From Nocardioides renjunii (GTDB lineage Bacteria; Actinomycetota; Actinomycetes; Propionibacteriales; Nocardioidaceae): a DNA stretch of 64,000 nucleotides. The position numbers and the translations under genes are program-made. The notes below the pieces were generated by a model. That model was given only the letters and a program-made list of their open reading frames with translations, was not told the DNA's origin and made no database searches. The stretch spans positions 558,001 through 622,000 of the forward strand of contig NZ_CP141058.1 in assembly GCF_034661175.1 (NCBI RefSeq), written 5' to 3'. Every line of letters starts with the position of its first letter. Position 1 is the stretch's first letter. Below, piece by piece: positions 32,346 to 40,631 of the stretch.

Positions 32346-33641
32346 TCAGGCGGCGCTGCCGTGCCGGGCGAGATAGCGCTCGGCGGCACGCGCCGAGGGT
32401 GCCATCGTGAGGGTGGAGACGACGACGATCGCCGCGATGACGACCCAGCCCAGCGAGCCCTGCTCCAACGCCAGCCAGGTGAACAGCGCCGGCGCCCACA
32501 CCGAGCCGGCCGTGTGACCGATGTGGGCCGCGCCCTGGTACTCCGCGCGCTGGTCGGGATCGGTCAGCTCGGACTGGAAGCCCCAGGAGCCGGCCGACTG
32601 GAACAGCTCGGCGCCGGTGACCGTCACGTGGCCCAGCCAGACCAGGAAGATCGTCAACCAGCCGAGGGTGTCGTGGGTGACGAGCACGATGGCGCAGGAC
32701 AGCACGAAGAACCCCGCCGAGATGTAGGACGCCCGCAGCGAGCGGGCGACCGAGTCGACCCCGCGGGCGGCCGCGACCTGCAGCAGCACGGCCATCACGG
32801 TGTTGGTGCCGAACAGCCACGCGAGCAGCACGCGCGGTGCGTCGGTCTCCTCCACCAGCCACAGCGGGATCACGATGTTGAGCAGCACCTGGTTGGTGCC
32901 GAGCACGCCGTCGCCGGTCATCAGCGCGAGGAAGGCGCGGTTCTTCAGCGCCGCGGGCTTGATCGTGGCGTCGTCGGCGTGGGTCGTCACGGCCCGGGCG
33001 GGCGGATCGGGCAGCCGGGTGATCCACCAGGCGTTGGCCAGCAGGATCGCGCCGGTGAGGATCGGCACCGCCCGCACGACGGCGTCGCTGTCGGTGGCCA
33101 GCGCGAGCCCGCCGATGAGCGCACCGAGGGTGAAGCCGATGTTGAGCGCGGCCCGCATGAACGCCTGCGACTCGACGCGCTCCTCGCGGGTGAAGATGTC
33201 GAGCGTGTAGGCCCCGCGCCCGCTCCAGCCGGCCTGGCTGACCACCTCGAGCACCACCATCATCAGCAGGTAGGCCGCGAAGCCGTGGATGAACGGCCAG
33301 ACCAGGTAGAGCGCGGACGTGAGGAACGCGCTGACGGCCCAGGTGCGCCGGGTGCCGACACGGTCGGCCAGCTTGCCCGACGGGACGGCGAAGAAGAACG
33401 ACGTGATGCCGGCGACGGTGAGGCCGATGCCCACCTGGGCGGGCGAGAGCCCGACGATCTGGGTGAAGAAGACGGCGGAGCCGGTGATGAAGGTGCCCTC
33501 GCCGACGGCGAAGAGGATCGACTGCACCGACAGCGACCGGGCGAGCGGGCTGGGCGGCAGCTGTCGTCGCCACCACGACTCCCGCGGTGGGGCACTGCGG
33601 GAGCGGTCCTCGGTCCCGTCCTCGGTCCCCGTGCCGTCCAT
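32346..33641 (-). CDS. MFS transporter, paralogue 2
   Basis: 431 residues, twelve predicted helices, A-motif SGKLADRVGTRRTW. Over the first three helices it aligns without gaps with the transporter at 30216-31571 (47 identical of 86 by my count), so the two arose by duplication. A 25-residue Glu/Asp/Arg-rich head precedes helix 1. ATG at 33641 with GGGCGG upstream. Divergent from menE across a 36-bp gap. Substrate unknown. Confidence 0.87.
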   Translation of the reverse strand: MDGTGTEDGTEDRSRSAPPRESWWRRQLPPSPLARSLSVQSILFAVGEGTFITGSAVFFTQIVGLSPAQVGIGLTVAGITSFFFAVPSGKLADRVGTRRTWAVSAFLTSALYLVWPFIHGFAAYLLMMVVLEVVSQAGWSGRGAYTLDIFTREERVESQAFMRAALNIGFTLGALIGGLALATDSDAVVRAVPILTGAILLANAWWITRLPDPPARAVTTHADDATIKPAALKNRAFLALMTGDGVLGTNQVLLNIVIPLWLVEETDAPRVLLAWLFGTNTVMAVLLQVAAARGVDSVARSLRASYISAGFFVLSCAIVLVTHDTLGWLTIFLVWLGHVTVTGAELFQSAGSWGFQSELTDPDQRAEYQGAAHIGHTAGSVWAPALFTWLALEQGSLGWVVIAAIVVVSTLTMAPSARAAERYLARHGSAA

Positions 33642-33664
33642 CCGCCCGATGGTCGCAGACCGGT

Positions 33665-33670
33665 TAGCGT
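33665..33670 (+). promoter_or_regulatory. -10 box for leaderless menE
   Basis: TAGCGT followed by 7 nt and then GTG at 33678. This is the likely promoter for menE-menC-menD. Confidence 0.5.
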
Positions 33671-33677
33671 TCGTCGT

Positions 33678-34697
33678 GTGAGTTTCCTCCGACCCTCGGA
33701 CGAGCCCGCGATCGCGGTCCGGCAGCTGTCGCGGTGGCTCGAGCAGGACGTCCCCGACCCGCTGCTGATCGAGACCTCCGGCTCCACCGGCAGGCCCAAG
33801 GGCGTGGTGGTCCCGCGGCGGGCCGTGCTCGCCAGCGTGGGCGCCTCGGCCCGCCGGCTCGGCGCGTCGGGGCGCTGGCTGCTCGCGCTCCCGTCGTCGT
33901 ACGTCGCCGGGGTGCAGGTCGTCGTCCGCTCGCTCGTCGCCGGGCACGCGCCGACGGTCGTCGAGGGGCTCGACATCGCGACCGCCCTGGCCGCCGGCGA
34001 CTCCGACGTCCCGGCGTTCGTCTCGCTGGTCCCCACCCAGCTGCACCGGATCCTGGCCGACCCCGAGCAGCTGGCGGCGCTCGCCCGCTGCCACACGGTG
34101 CTCGTCGGCGGCGGTGGCCTCGACCCGGCCCTGCGTCGGCGCGCGGAGGACCGGGGGGTCCGGGTGGTGACCACCTACGGGTCCTCGGAGACGGCCGGTG
34201 GCTGTGTCTACGACGGTCTCCCGCTCGACGGCGTCGGGGTCACGATCGGTGCGGACGGTCGCATCCGGATCGCGGGCCCGACGCTGTTCAGCCACTACCA
34301 CGACGACCCGGACCTGACGGCCGAGAGCGTCGTCGACGGCTGGTTCCTGACCTCCGACGCGGGCCGCTTCGACGAGGACGGCCGGCTCCGCGTCGTCGGC
34401 CGCATCGACGACGTCGTCGTCAGCGGCGGGGTCAAGGTCCCGCTCTCCACGGTCGCCGAGCGCCTGCGCGAGCACCTGCTCGTGCAGCAGGCGGAGGTGT
34501 TCGGCGTGCCGGACCCGGAGTGGGGCCACAGGGTCGTCGCGGTCCTGGTCGGCACGGCCCGCGACGCGGAGCTGCGCGACTGGGTCAGCGTGCACCACCC
34601 CCGGTCCTGGGCGCCGCGTGAGTTCCACCGGGTCGAGCGCCTGCCCCTGCTGCCCAACGGCAAGGTCGACCGCCAGGCCCTGCAGGCCGGCCTCTGA
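33678..34697 (+). CDS. menE: o-Succinylbenzoate-CoA ligase
   Basis: Adenylating enzyme that activates o-succinylbenzoate with CoA in menaquinone synthesis. 339 residues, a short ANL protein as is usual for actinobacterial MenE. P-loop TSGSTGRPKG (33-42), TTYGSSETAGG for A5, WFLTSDAGRFDEDG for A7, and the catalytic lysine K329 in PNGKVDRQAL are all intact. The stop codon shares a base with the menC ATG. Confidence 0.94.
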   Translation: MSFLRPSDEPAIAVRQLSRWLEQDVPDPLLIETSGSTGRPKGVVVPRRAVLASVGASARRLGASGRWLLALPSSYVAGVQVVVRSLVAGHAPTVVEGLDIATALAAGDSDVPAFVSLVPTQLHRILADPEQLAALARCHTVLVGGGGLDPALRRRAEDRGVRVVTTYGSSETAGGCVYDGLPLDGVGVTIGADGRIRIAGPTLFSHYHDDPDLTAESVVDGWFLTSDAGRFDEDGRLRVVGRIDDVVVSGGVKVPLSTVAERLREHLLVQQAEVFGVPDPEWGHRVVAVLVGTARDAELRDWVSVHHPRSWAPREFHRVERLPLLPNGKVDRQALQAGL

Positions 34698-35638
34698 TGC
34701 ACGTCTTCTCGATCCCCCTGCGCACCCGCTTCCGCGGCATCACCGTCCGCGAGGGCGTCCTGCTGCGCGGGGACGCCGGATGGGGGGAGTGGTCGCCGTT
34801 CCTGGAGTACGACGACGCCACCTCGCGCCCGTGGCTCGCCTGCGCGCGCGAGTCCGCCGACCAGGGCTGGCCCGAGCCGCTGCGCGACCACGTGCCGGTC
34901 AACGTCACGGTCCCGGCCACCGACCCCGCGCACGCCCATGCCATCGTCACGGCCGGCGGCTGCCGCACCGCAAAGGTCAAGGTCGCCGAGCGCGGGCAGA
35001 GCCTCGCCGACGACCTCGCCCGGGTCGAGGCGGTGCGCGACGCGCTCGGCCCGGACGGCCTCGTCCGGGTCGACGCCAACGGGGGCTGGGACGTCGACGA
35101 GGCCGTCCGCGCGGTCGCGGCGCTCGACCGGGCGGCCGGCGGCCTGGAGTACGTCGAGCAGCCCGTCGCGGAGGTGGAGGACCTTGCCGTCGTACGCCGG
35201 CGGGTGCGGGTGCCGGTCGCCGCCGACGAGTCGATCCGGCGTGCCGAGGACCCCTACCGCGTCCGCGACCTCGAGGCCGCCGACATCGCCGTGCTCAAGG
35301 TCCAGCCCCTCGGCGGGGTGCGCGCGTGCCTACGGATCGCGGAGGACATCGGGATGCCGGTCGTCGTCTCCAGCGCCGTGGAGTCGAGCGTGGGGATCGC
35401 CGCCGGGGTCGCGCTGGCGGCGGCCCTCCCGGAGCTGCACCACGCCTGCGGGCTCGCCACCGTGCAGCTGCTGACGGACGACGTGGCGCTCGCCCCGATG
35501 CTCCCGGTCGACGGCGTGCTGCGGGTGGGTCGGCCGGAGGTGGACGAGGCGGCGCTCGCCCGGCTCGCCGCTCCCGACGACCGGGCGGCCCACTGGCGCG
35601 ACCGGCTCGCGTCGGTAGGGCAGGATCGCTCCTCGTGA
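34697..35638 (+). CDS. menC: o-Succinylbenzoate synthase
   Basis: Enolase-superfamily dehydratase making o-succinylbenzoate from SHCHC. 313 residues. The catalytic lysine pair is in AKVKVAE (K93, K95). Metal ligands are D126 (RVDANGGW), E154 (YVEQPV) and D177 (AADESI), and the second catalytic lysine is K201 (VLKVQPLGG). ATG overlaps the menE stop by one base; it ends overlapping menD by GTGA. Confidence 0.95.
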   Translation: MHVFSIPLRTRFRGITVREGVLLRGDAGWGEWSPFLEYDDATSRPWLACARESADQGWPEPLRDHVPVNVTVPATDPAHAHAIVTAGGCRTAKVKVAERGQSLADDLARVEAVRDALGPDGLVRVDANGGWDVDEAVRAVAALDRAAGGLEYVEQPVAEVEDLAVVRRRVRVPVAADESIRRAEDPYRVRDLEAADIAVLKVQPLGGVRACLRIAEDIGMPVVVSSAVESSVGIAAGVALAAALPELHHACGLATVQLLTDDVALAPMLPVDGVLRVGRPEVDEAALARLAAPDDRAAHWRDRLASVGQDRSS

Positions 35639-37233
35639 ACGACTCGACGGAGCTCGCCCGGGCCGTGGTCACGGCGCTCCGCGGCGCCGGGGCGCGGGAG
35701 GCGGTGCTCGCGCCGGGGTCCCGCAACGCACCACTGTCGTTCGCGCTCTTCGACGCCGCGCAGGCGGGTGCCCTGCGCCTGCACACGCGGATCGACGAGC
35801 GCACGGCCGGGTTCCTCGCGCTGGGGCTGGCGAAGGTCACCCGCGAACCGGCGGCGGTCGTGTGCACCTCCGGCACCGCCGTCGCCAACCTGCTGCCGGC
35901 CGTCATGGAGGCCGCCCACGCCGGGATCCCGCTGGTCGCGGTCACGGCTGATCGTCCGGCCCGGCTCCGGGGAACGGGCGCCAACCAGACCACCGAGCAG
36001 GCCGGCGTCTTCGGCGCCTTCGCGCCCACCCTCGACGTGGCCGCCGCCGACCTCGACGAGCAGCTGGCCTTCCTCCGCCGGCACCGGCACCGGCGGCCGC
36101 TGCACCTCAACGTGCAGCTCGACGACCCGCTCCTCCCCGACGACGGCTGGGACGTCGGCAGCGTGCCCGAGTGGGTCGACCCCGACCTCGGCCCGGTGCA
36201 GACCCAGCACCTGCTGGCCCCCGGCCCGCGCACGGTCGTGGTGGCCGGCGACGACGCCGGTCCGGTCGCCCGGGTGATCGCCGAGCGCGCCGGGTGGCCG
36301 CTCCTCGCCGAGCCGTCGAGCGGGTGCCGCACCGGCGACAACGCGATCCGCGCCTACCGGCTCCTCCTCGACGGCGCGCTCGGCGCGCGGGTCGAGCGCG
36401 TGGCCGTGCTCGGCCACCCGACGCTGTCCCGCCCGGTCGCGCGCCTGCTCGCACGCCCGGACGTCGAGGTCGTGTCCGCGCACCACCGCGGCATGTGGAC
36501 CCGACGCCCGTTCCCGGTGGACCACGAGGCGGTCCACCTCCTGGCCACGGACGAGACCGACCGGTCGTGGCTCGACGAGTGGCGCAGCGCGGACCGCTCC
36601 GTCTCGCAGCAGCTCGACCGGCTGCTCGCCGCGGAGCCCGACCTCACCCCCCACGAGGTGGCCGGCGCCGTGAGCCGGGCGCTGCCACCGGGCGGGCTGC
36701 TGTTCGTCGGCGCCTCCAACCCCGTCCGCGACCTCGACCTGATGGTCGCCCGCTACGAGGTCGGGGGGCGCCGCAAGGTCATCGCCAACCGCGGCCTCGC
36801 CGGCATCGACGGCACCGCGAGCTCGGCGATCGGCGCGGCGCTGGGCCGGCCGCAGTCCACGCGGGCGCTGGCGCTGATGGGCGACGTGACGTTCCTGCAC
36901 GACACGACCGGGCTGTTCCTCGGCCCGCGCGAGCCGCGGCCCGACCTGACCATCGTGGTGGTCAACGACGACGGCGGCTCGATCTTCGCGACGCTCGAGC
37001 AGGGCGCGCCCGAGTACGCCGACCGCTTCGACACGCTGTTCGGCACCCCGCACGGCGCCGACCTGGGCAGCCTGTGCGCCGCCGCCCGGGTGCCGCACCT
37101 CGCCGTGCGGAGCCTGCCGGAGCTCGAGCAGGCGCTCGCGACGCCCAACGGTGGCATCGAGGTGGTCGAGGCGCGCGTGCGCCGCGACAACCGCGCGGAC
37201 CTGGAGAAAAGGATCCGCGCGCTGTCCCCCTGA
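35635..37233 (+). CDS. menD: 2-succinyl-5-enolpyruvyl-6-hydroxy-3-cyclohexene-1-carboxylate synthase
   Basis: Thiamine-diphosphate enzyme joining isochorismate and 2-oxoglutarate. 532 residues in three ThDP-enzyme domains. Landmarks are VLAPGSRNAPLSFAL, the cofactor-activating Glu in RIDERTAGFLALG, the substrate loop TADRPARLRGTGANQT, and the ThDP-Mg motif GDVTFLHD with VVNDDGGSIF. GTG start overlaps menC. The last 20 bp form the left arm of a terminator-like hairpin that spans the stop codon. Confidence 0.96.
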   Translation: MNDSTELARAVVTALRGAGAREAVLAPGSRNAPLSFALFDAAQAGALRLHTRIDERTAGFLALGLAKVTREPAAVVCTSGTAVANLLPAVMEAAHAGIPLVAVTADRPARLRGTGANQTTEQAGVFGAFAPTLDVAAADLDEQLAFLRRHRHRRPLHLNVQLDDPLLPDDGWDVGSVPEWVDPDLGPVQTQHLLAPGPRTVVVAGDDAGPVARVIAERAGWPLLAEPSSGCRTGDNAIRAYRLLLDGALGARVERVAVLGHPTLSRPVARLLARPDVEVVSAHHRGMWTRRPFPVDHEAVHLLATDETDRSWLDEWRSADRSVSQQLDRLLAAEPDLTPHEVAGAVSRALPPGGLLFVGASNPVRDLDLMVARYEVGGRRKVIANRGLAGIDGTASSAIGAALGRPQSTRALALMGDVTFLHDTTGLFLGPREPRPDLTIVVVNDDGGSIFATLEQGAPEYADRFDTLFGTPHGADLGSLCAAARVPHLAVRSLPELEQALATPNGGIEVVEARVRRDNRADLEKRIRALSP

Positions 37234-37251
37234 GGGGACAACGCGCGGATC
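37212..37251. terminator. Hairpin spanning the menD stop codon
   Basis: Left arm GATCCGCGCGCTGTCCCC, loop CTGA (37230-37233, containing the menD stop TGA), right arm complementary over 18 bp with one mismatch. Between convergent genes; no U-tract. Confidence 0.6.
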
Positions 37252-37279
37252 GTGGTGCTGGTGCCTGCTGGTCAGTCGA

Positions 37280-38479
37280 TCAGGGCTGCGGGGTCTCCCA
37301 CACGCGGACCCAGTCGACGTACATGTGCTGCGGCAGCTTCTTGTCGTTCATCTCGAGGGCCTCGTAGTCGGAGGCGAGCAGGCTCAGGATGAGGTACTGC
37401 TGCGCCTTGGAGACGCGGGCCGACGTGCGCCAGGTCTCCTTGCCGTCGATGCGGAAGATGATCGCCTTCGGGGTCCACTGGACCGAGAACACGTGGTAGT
37501 TCTTCGACCAGCCGTCGCCCTTGTTCTTCAGGAACGACTTCGAGTCCTTGATCCACGAGCCCGTCTTGATCAGGCGCTTGCCCTTGTACCAGTGGATGAA
37601 GCTGGTGAGGCCGCCCTGCGGGTGCTTGTCGCCGAAGTACTCGATGACGTCGATCTCGTGGCCGTCGCTGCCCGGCTGGTTCTCGCCGTTGGGCTGCAGC
37701 CAGAAGCTGGCGTGCTGGCCCTGGAGCTTGTGCATCTTGATGCGCGCGGCGGCGACGCCGTAGCGGAAGCTGAAGGCGTTGGCGGTGCCGACGTGGCCGT
37801 TGAGGCGGTAGCTGATCTTCTTGGTCACCTTGCGGGACTTCGCCGTGCACTTGCCCTTGGCCGAGCGGTCCTTGATGACGCTGAGGCGCAGCGCGCCGCC
37901 GCCGACCTTGACGGCCTTCGGCGAGCCCTTGGAGCAGGCGCGCTTGCTCTGCTTCTCGTAGTCCTGGCCGCGCATGCTCCACACGGAGGACAGCGAGCCG
38001 CCGGAGAACTCGTCGGTGAAGGTCGGGGTGACCCACTGCGAGGTGTCCTGGCTGGTGCTGGTGACGGCCTTGAGGCCGCCGGCCTTCTGAGCGGTGGCGC
38101 GGTAGGTCAGGGGCAGGCCGCCCTTGGAGACCAGTGCGGCGAAGTGGGCGCGGCCCGACTTCTCCTGCTTGGCGGTGGCGACCTTCGTCCACGACGAGCC
38201 GTTGAGCTGCTCGAGGACGACCTTGCGACCCACCTTGACCGGCTTGATCGTCGCGGTCACGGCAGCCTTCGCGGAGCTCGCGCTGGCGGCGCCCCGGCCC
38301 TGCTGGACGATCTGCGGCAGCACCTCCAGCGAGATCTTCTGGCCGGCCTTCTCGGCGGTCGACGTCGAGGCGGCGCGAGCCGCCGAGTCGGTGGCCGATC
38401 CGGTCTCGGTCGTCAGGAGCAGGGACGCGGGCAGGAGCAGCGCGGCGACGCTGCCTGCGAGCACGCGGCGTGCAGACAT
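37280..38479 (-). CDS. Secreted glycoside hydrolase family 16 protein
   Basis: 399 residues. The signal peptide is about 1-30. A basic, Ala/Ser/Lys-rich beta domain covers about 45-135. A GH16 jelly-roll catalytic domain (about 140-399) carries the family motif EIDVIE (E275 nucleophile, D277, E280 acid/base). GH16 enzymes hydrolyse or transfer beta-1,3/1,4-glucans and galactans. The many lysines in the catalytic domain are unusual. The substrate cannot be told. ATG at 38479 with AAGAGAG upstream. No other polysaccharide genes are nearby. Confidence 0.9.
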   Translation of the reverse strand: MSARRVLAGSVAALLLPASLLLTTETGSATDSAARAASTSTAEKAGQKISLEVLPQIVQQGRGAASASSAKAAVTATIKPVKVGRKVVLEQLNGSSWTKVATAKQEKSGRAHFAALVSKGGLPLTYRATAQKAGGLKAVTSTSQDTSQWVTPTFTDEFSGGSLSSVWSMRGQDYEKQSKRACSKGSPKAVKVGGGALRLSVIKDRSAKGKCTAKSRKVTKKISYRLNGHVGTANAFSFRYGVAAARIKMHKLQGQHASFWLQPNGENQPGSDGHEIDVIEYFGDKHPQGGLTSFIHWYKGKRLIKTGSWIKDSKSFLKNKGDGWSKNYHVFSVQWTPKAIIFRIDGKETWRTSARVSKAQQYLILSLLASDYEALEMNDKKLPQHMYVDWVRVWETPQP

Positions 38480-38588
38480 GTGAACTCTCTTCGTCTCGGG
38501 TGCGATTGGCTTTCCCCCAGGGCACTCCACCCAGTCGGAGGCGCGACCACCATAACCGCGCACCCCGTGCGGGAGACGATTCGCCGCC

Positions 38589-38594
38589 TAGGCT
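38589..38594 (+). promoter_or_regulatory. -10 box for leaderless metallo-hydrolase gene
   Basis: TAGGCT followed by 7 nt and then ATG at 38602, with no Shine-Dalgarno. Confidence 0.5.
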
Positions 38595-38601
38595 GCGTGT
38601 C

Positions 38602-39237
38602 ATGAGGATCACCAAGTTCGGTCATGCGTGCGTGCGCATCGAGGGTGACGGCGGCGTCGTCGTCATCGACCCGGGCGTCTTCACCGACGCGGCCGCGCTC
38701 GCGGGCGCCGACGCCGTCCTGATCACGCACGAGCACGCCGACCACGTGCACCCCGACCACCTCCGCGGCACGGACGTGCCCGTCTGGACGATCGCGGCGG
38801 TGGAGCGGCTGCTGCGTGACCAGGCGCCCGAGGTCGCCGAGCGCGTCACCGTCGTCCGCCCGGGCGACCGGCTCGAGGTGGCGGGCACGGCCGTCGAGGT
38901 GGTGGGGCACAAGCACGCGGTCATCCACCCCGACTACGACCGGTTCGACAACTCCGGCTACGTCCTCGAGTCGGGCGGGACCAGCGTCTACCACCCGGGC
39001 GACGCCCTCACCCCGCCCGGCCGTGCCGTCGACGTGCTGCTCGCCCCGGTCAGCGCGCCGTGGCTCAAGGTGGCGGAGGCCGTCGACTTCGTCCGCGAGG
39101 TCGCGGCGCCGAGGTCGCTGGGCATCCACGACTGCGTCTACAGCGACATCGGCCTCGACATGGTCGCCACGCACATGGGCAACCTGCTGCCGGCCGGCCA
39201 GTCGTTCGAGCGCCGGGAGCCCGGCCAGGACCTCTGA
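38602..39237 (+). CDS. MBL-fold metallo-hydrolase (UlaG/YtkL-like)
   Basis: 211 residues, metallo-beta-lactamase fold. The metal motif is THEHADHVHPDH (H43, H45, D47, H48). A further His/Asp set appears in VYHPGDAL and GIHDCVYS. Actinobacterial members are mostly uncharacterised hydrolases. Monocistronic by its own -10 box, and convergent with menF. Confidence 0.88.
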   Translation: MRITKFGHACVRIEGDGGVVVIDPGVFTDAAALAGADAVLITHEHADHVHPDHLRGTDVPVWTIAAVERLLRDQAPEVAERVTVVRPGDRLEVAGTAVEVVGHKHAVIHPDYDRFDNSGYVLESGGTSVYHPGDALTPPGRAVDVLLAPVSAPWLKVAEAVDFVREVAAPRSLGIHDCVYSDIGLDMVATHMGNLLPAGQSFERREPGQDL

Positions 39238-39238
39238 G

Positions 39239-39284
39239 GTCGGTCCGGGGTCGGTCCGCGGGTCGGTCCGCGGGTCAGTCCGCG
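39239..39284. repeat. Short tandem repeat, about four 12-nt units
   Basis: Imperfect copies of GGTCGGTCCGCG in series. The last copies overlap the 3' end of menF on the minus strand (stop at 39275-39277). Confidence 0.6.
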
Positions 39285-40516
39285 CCGAGGGAGTCGCGCA
39301 CCGGCACGAACTTGGCCTGCGACTCGGCCAGCTCCGCCTCGGGGTCGGAGCTCGCCACGATGCCGCAGCCGGCGAAGAGCCGCACGCCGCCGTCGATGAC
39401 CATCGCCGAGCGGAGCGCGATGCCCCACTCGCCGTCGCCGGAGGCGTCCATCCAGCCGACCGGCCCGGCGTAGCGGTCGCGCGGCATCCCCTCGATCTCC
39501 GCGATCAGGTCCGTGGCCGCCGCGGTGGGGGTGCCGCCGACGGCCGCCGACGGGTGCAGCGACTCGGCCAGCTGCAGCGACGTGGCGGCGTCGTGCACGA
39601 CGCCGTTCACGTCGGTGGCCAGATGCATCACGTTGGGCAGGTGCAGGACGAACGGCGCCTCGGGCACGTTCATCGACGAGCAGTGCGGCTCGAGCGCGTC
39701 GGCGACCGAGCGCACGGCGTACTCGTGCTCCTCCAGGTCCTTCGACGACCGCGCCAGGGTGGCCGCGAGCGCCATGTCGCGCCCGTCGTCACCCGTACGC
39801 CGGATCGTGCCGGCCAGCACCCGTGAGGTCACCAGGCCGCGCTCGCGCCGCACCAGCATCTCCGGGGTGGCCCCGAACAGGCCGTCGACGTGGAACGTCC
39901 AGCACATCTCGTACTGCTCGGCGAGGCGGCGCAGCGGCCAGCGCACGTCCAGCGGCTCGTCGGTGGTGGCGATGAGGTCGCGGGCCAGGACCACCTTCTC
40001 CAGGTCGCCCGCGGAGATCCGGCCGACGGCCTCGGCGACGACGCTCATCCACTCGTCGCCGTTGCGGGCGCCGTCGGAGAAGACGAGGCCGACGGGCGGG
40101 TCGGGCACGGGCGCCGGGGCCAGGTCCGGTGCGTCGACCGAGACGGTGGTCAGCCACGTGCGACCGGCACGCCGGCCGACCACGACCTGCGGGACGACCA
40201 GCGCCGAGTCGCCGGGCTCGTCGGCGAAGGCGAAGGTGCCGAAGCTGACCAGTCCCGTGCCGGGCTCCCCGACGAGGTCCTCGACCTCGGCGCGTGCCAC
40301 GGTCTCGGACCACCACTTCACGGCGTCGCTGAACCGGGTCGGGCCGGACGTCTCGAGGCGCGCGGCGACGCCCCAGCCCACCAGGCCCTCGCCGCGGCGC
40401 AGCCAGCTGACCGGCTCCTGCGCCGGCAGCAGGTCGAGGAGGGGGAGGTCCGCCAGGTCCACCGCGACGGTGCGCACGACGAGGGGCGCGGTGGGAGCGG
40501 ACGAGGGGGTCGTCAC
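39275..40516 (-). CDS. menF: Isochorismate synthase (MenF type)
   Basis: Converts chorismate to isochorismate, the entry to menaquinone synthesis. 413 residues of the chorismate-binding (anthranilate synthase component I-like) fold. Landmarks are LEKVVLARDL, PEMLVRRERG, VLAGTIRRTG, LHPSAAVGGTPT and the C-terminal GCGIVASSDPEAELAES. GTG at 40516 lies 8 nt after a TAGGCT box. Salicylate synthase is unlikely because menD, menC and menE are adjacent. Confidence 0.92.
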   Translation of the reverse strand: MTTPSSAPTAPLVVRTVAVDLADLPLLDLLPAQEPVSWLRRGEGLVGWGVAARLETSGPTRFSDAVKWWSETVARAEVEDLVGEPGTGLVSFGTFAFADEPGDSALVVPQVVVGRRAGRTWLTTVSVDAPDLAPAPVPDPPVGLVFSDGARNGDEWMSVVAEAVGRISAGDLEKVVLARDLIATTDEPLDVRWPLRRLAEQYEMCWTFHVDGLFGATPEMLVRRERGLVTSRVLAGTIRRTGDDGRDMALAATLARSSKDLEEHEYAVRSVADALEPHCSSMNVPEAPFVLHLPNVMHLATDVNGVVHDAATSLQLAESLHPSAAVGGTPTAAATDLIAEIEGMPRDRYAGPVGWMDASGDGEWGIALRSAMVIDGGVRLFAGCGIVASSDPEAELAESQAKFVPVRDSLGAD

Positions 40517-40524
40517 GAGGGGGG

Positions 40525-40530
40525 AGCCTA
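40525..40530 (-). promoter_or_regulatory. -10 box for menF
   Basis: TAGGCT on the minus strand, 8 nt before GTG at 40516; a probable leaderless or near-leaderless transcript. Confidence 0.45.
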
Positions 40531-40631
40531 CGCCGGGGCACCGAGCCGGCCGTGCGGAGATCGACGAATCCGTGAACAGGAGAGGGGCTCCTGGCCTACG
40601 TTGCGGCGGTACACGAGCCAGGGAGGCGCAG

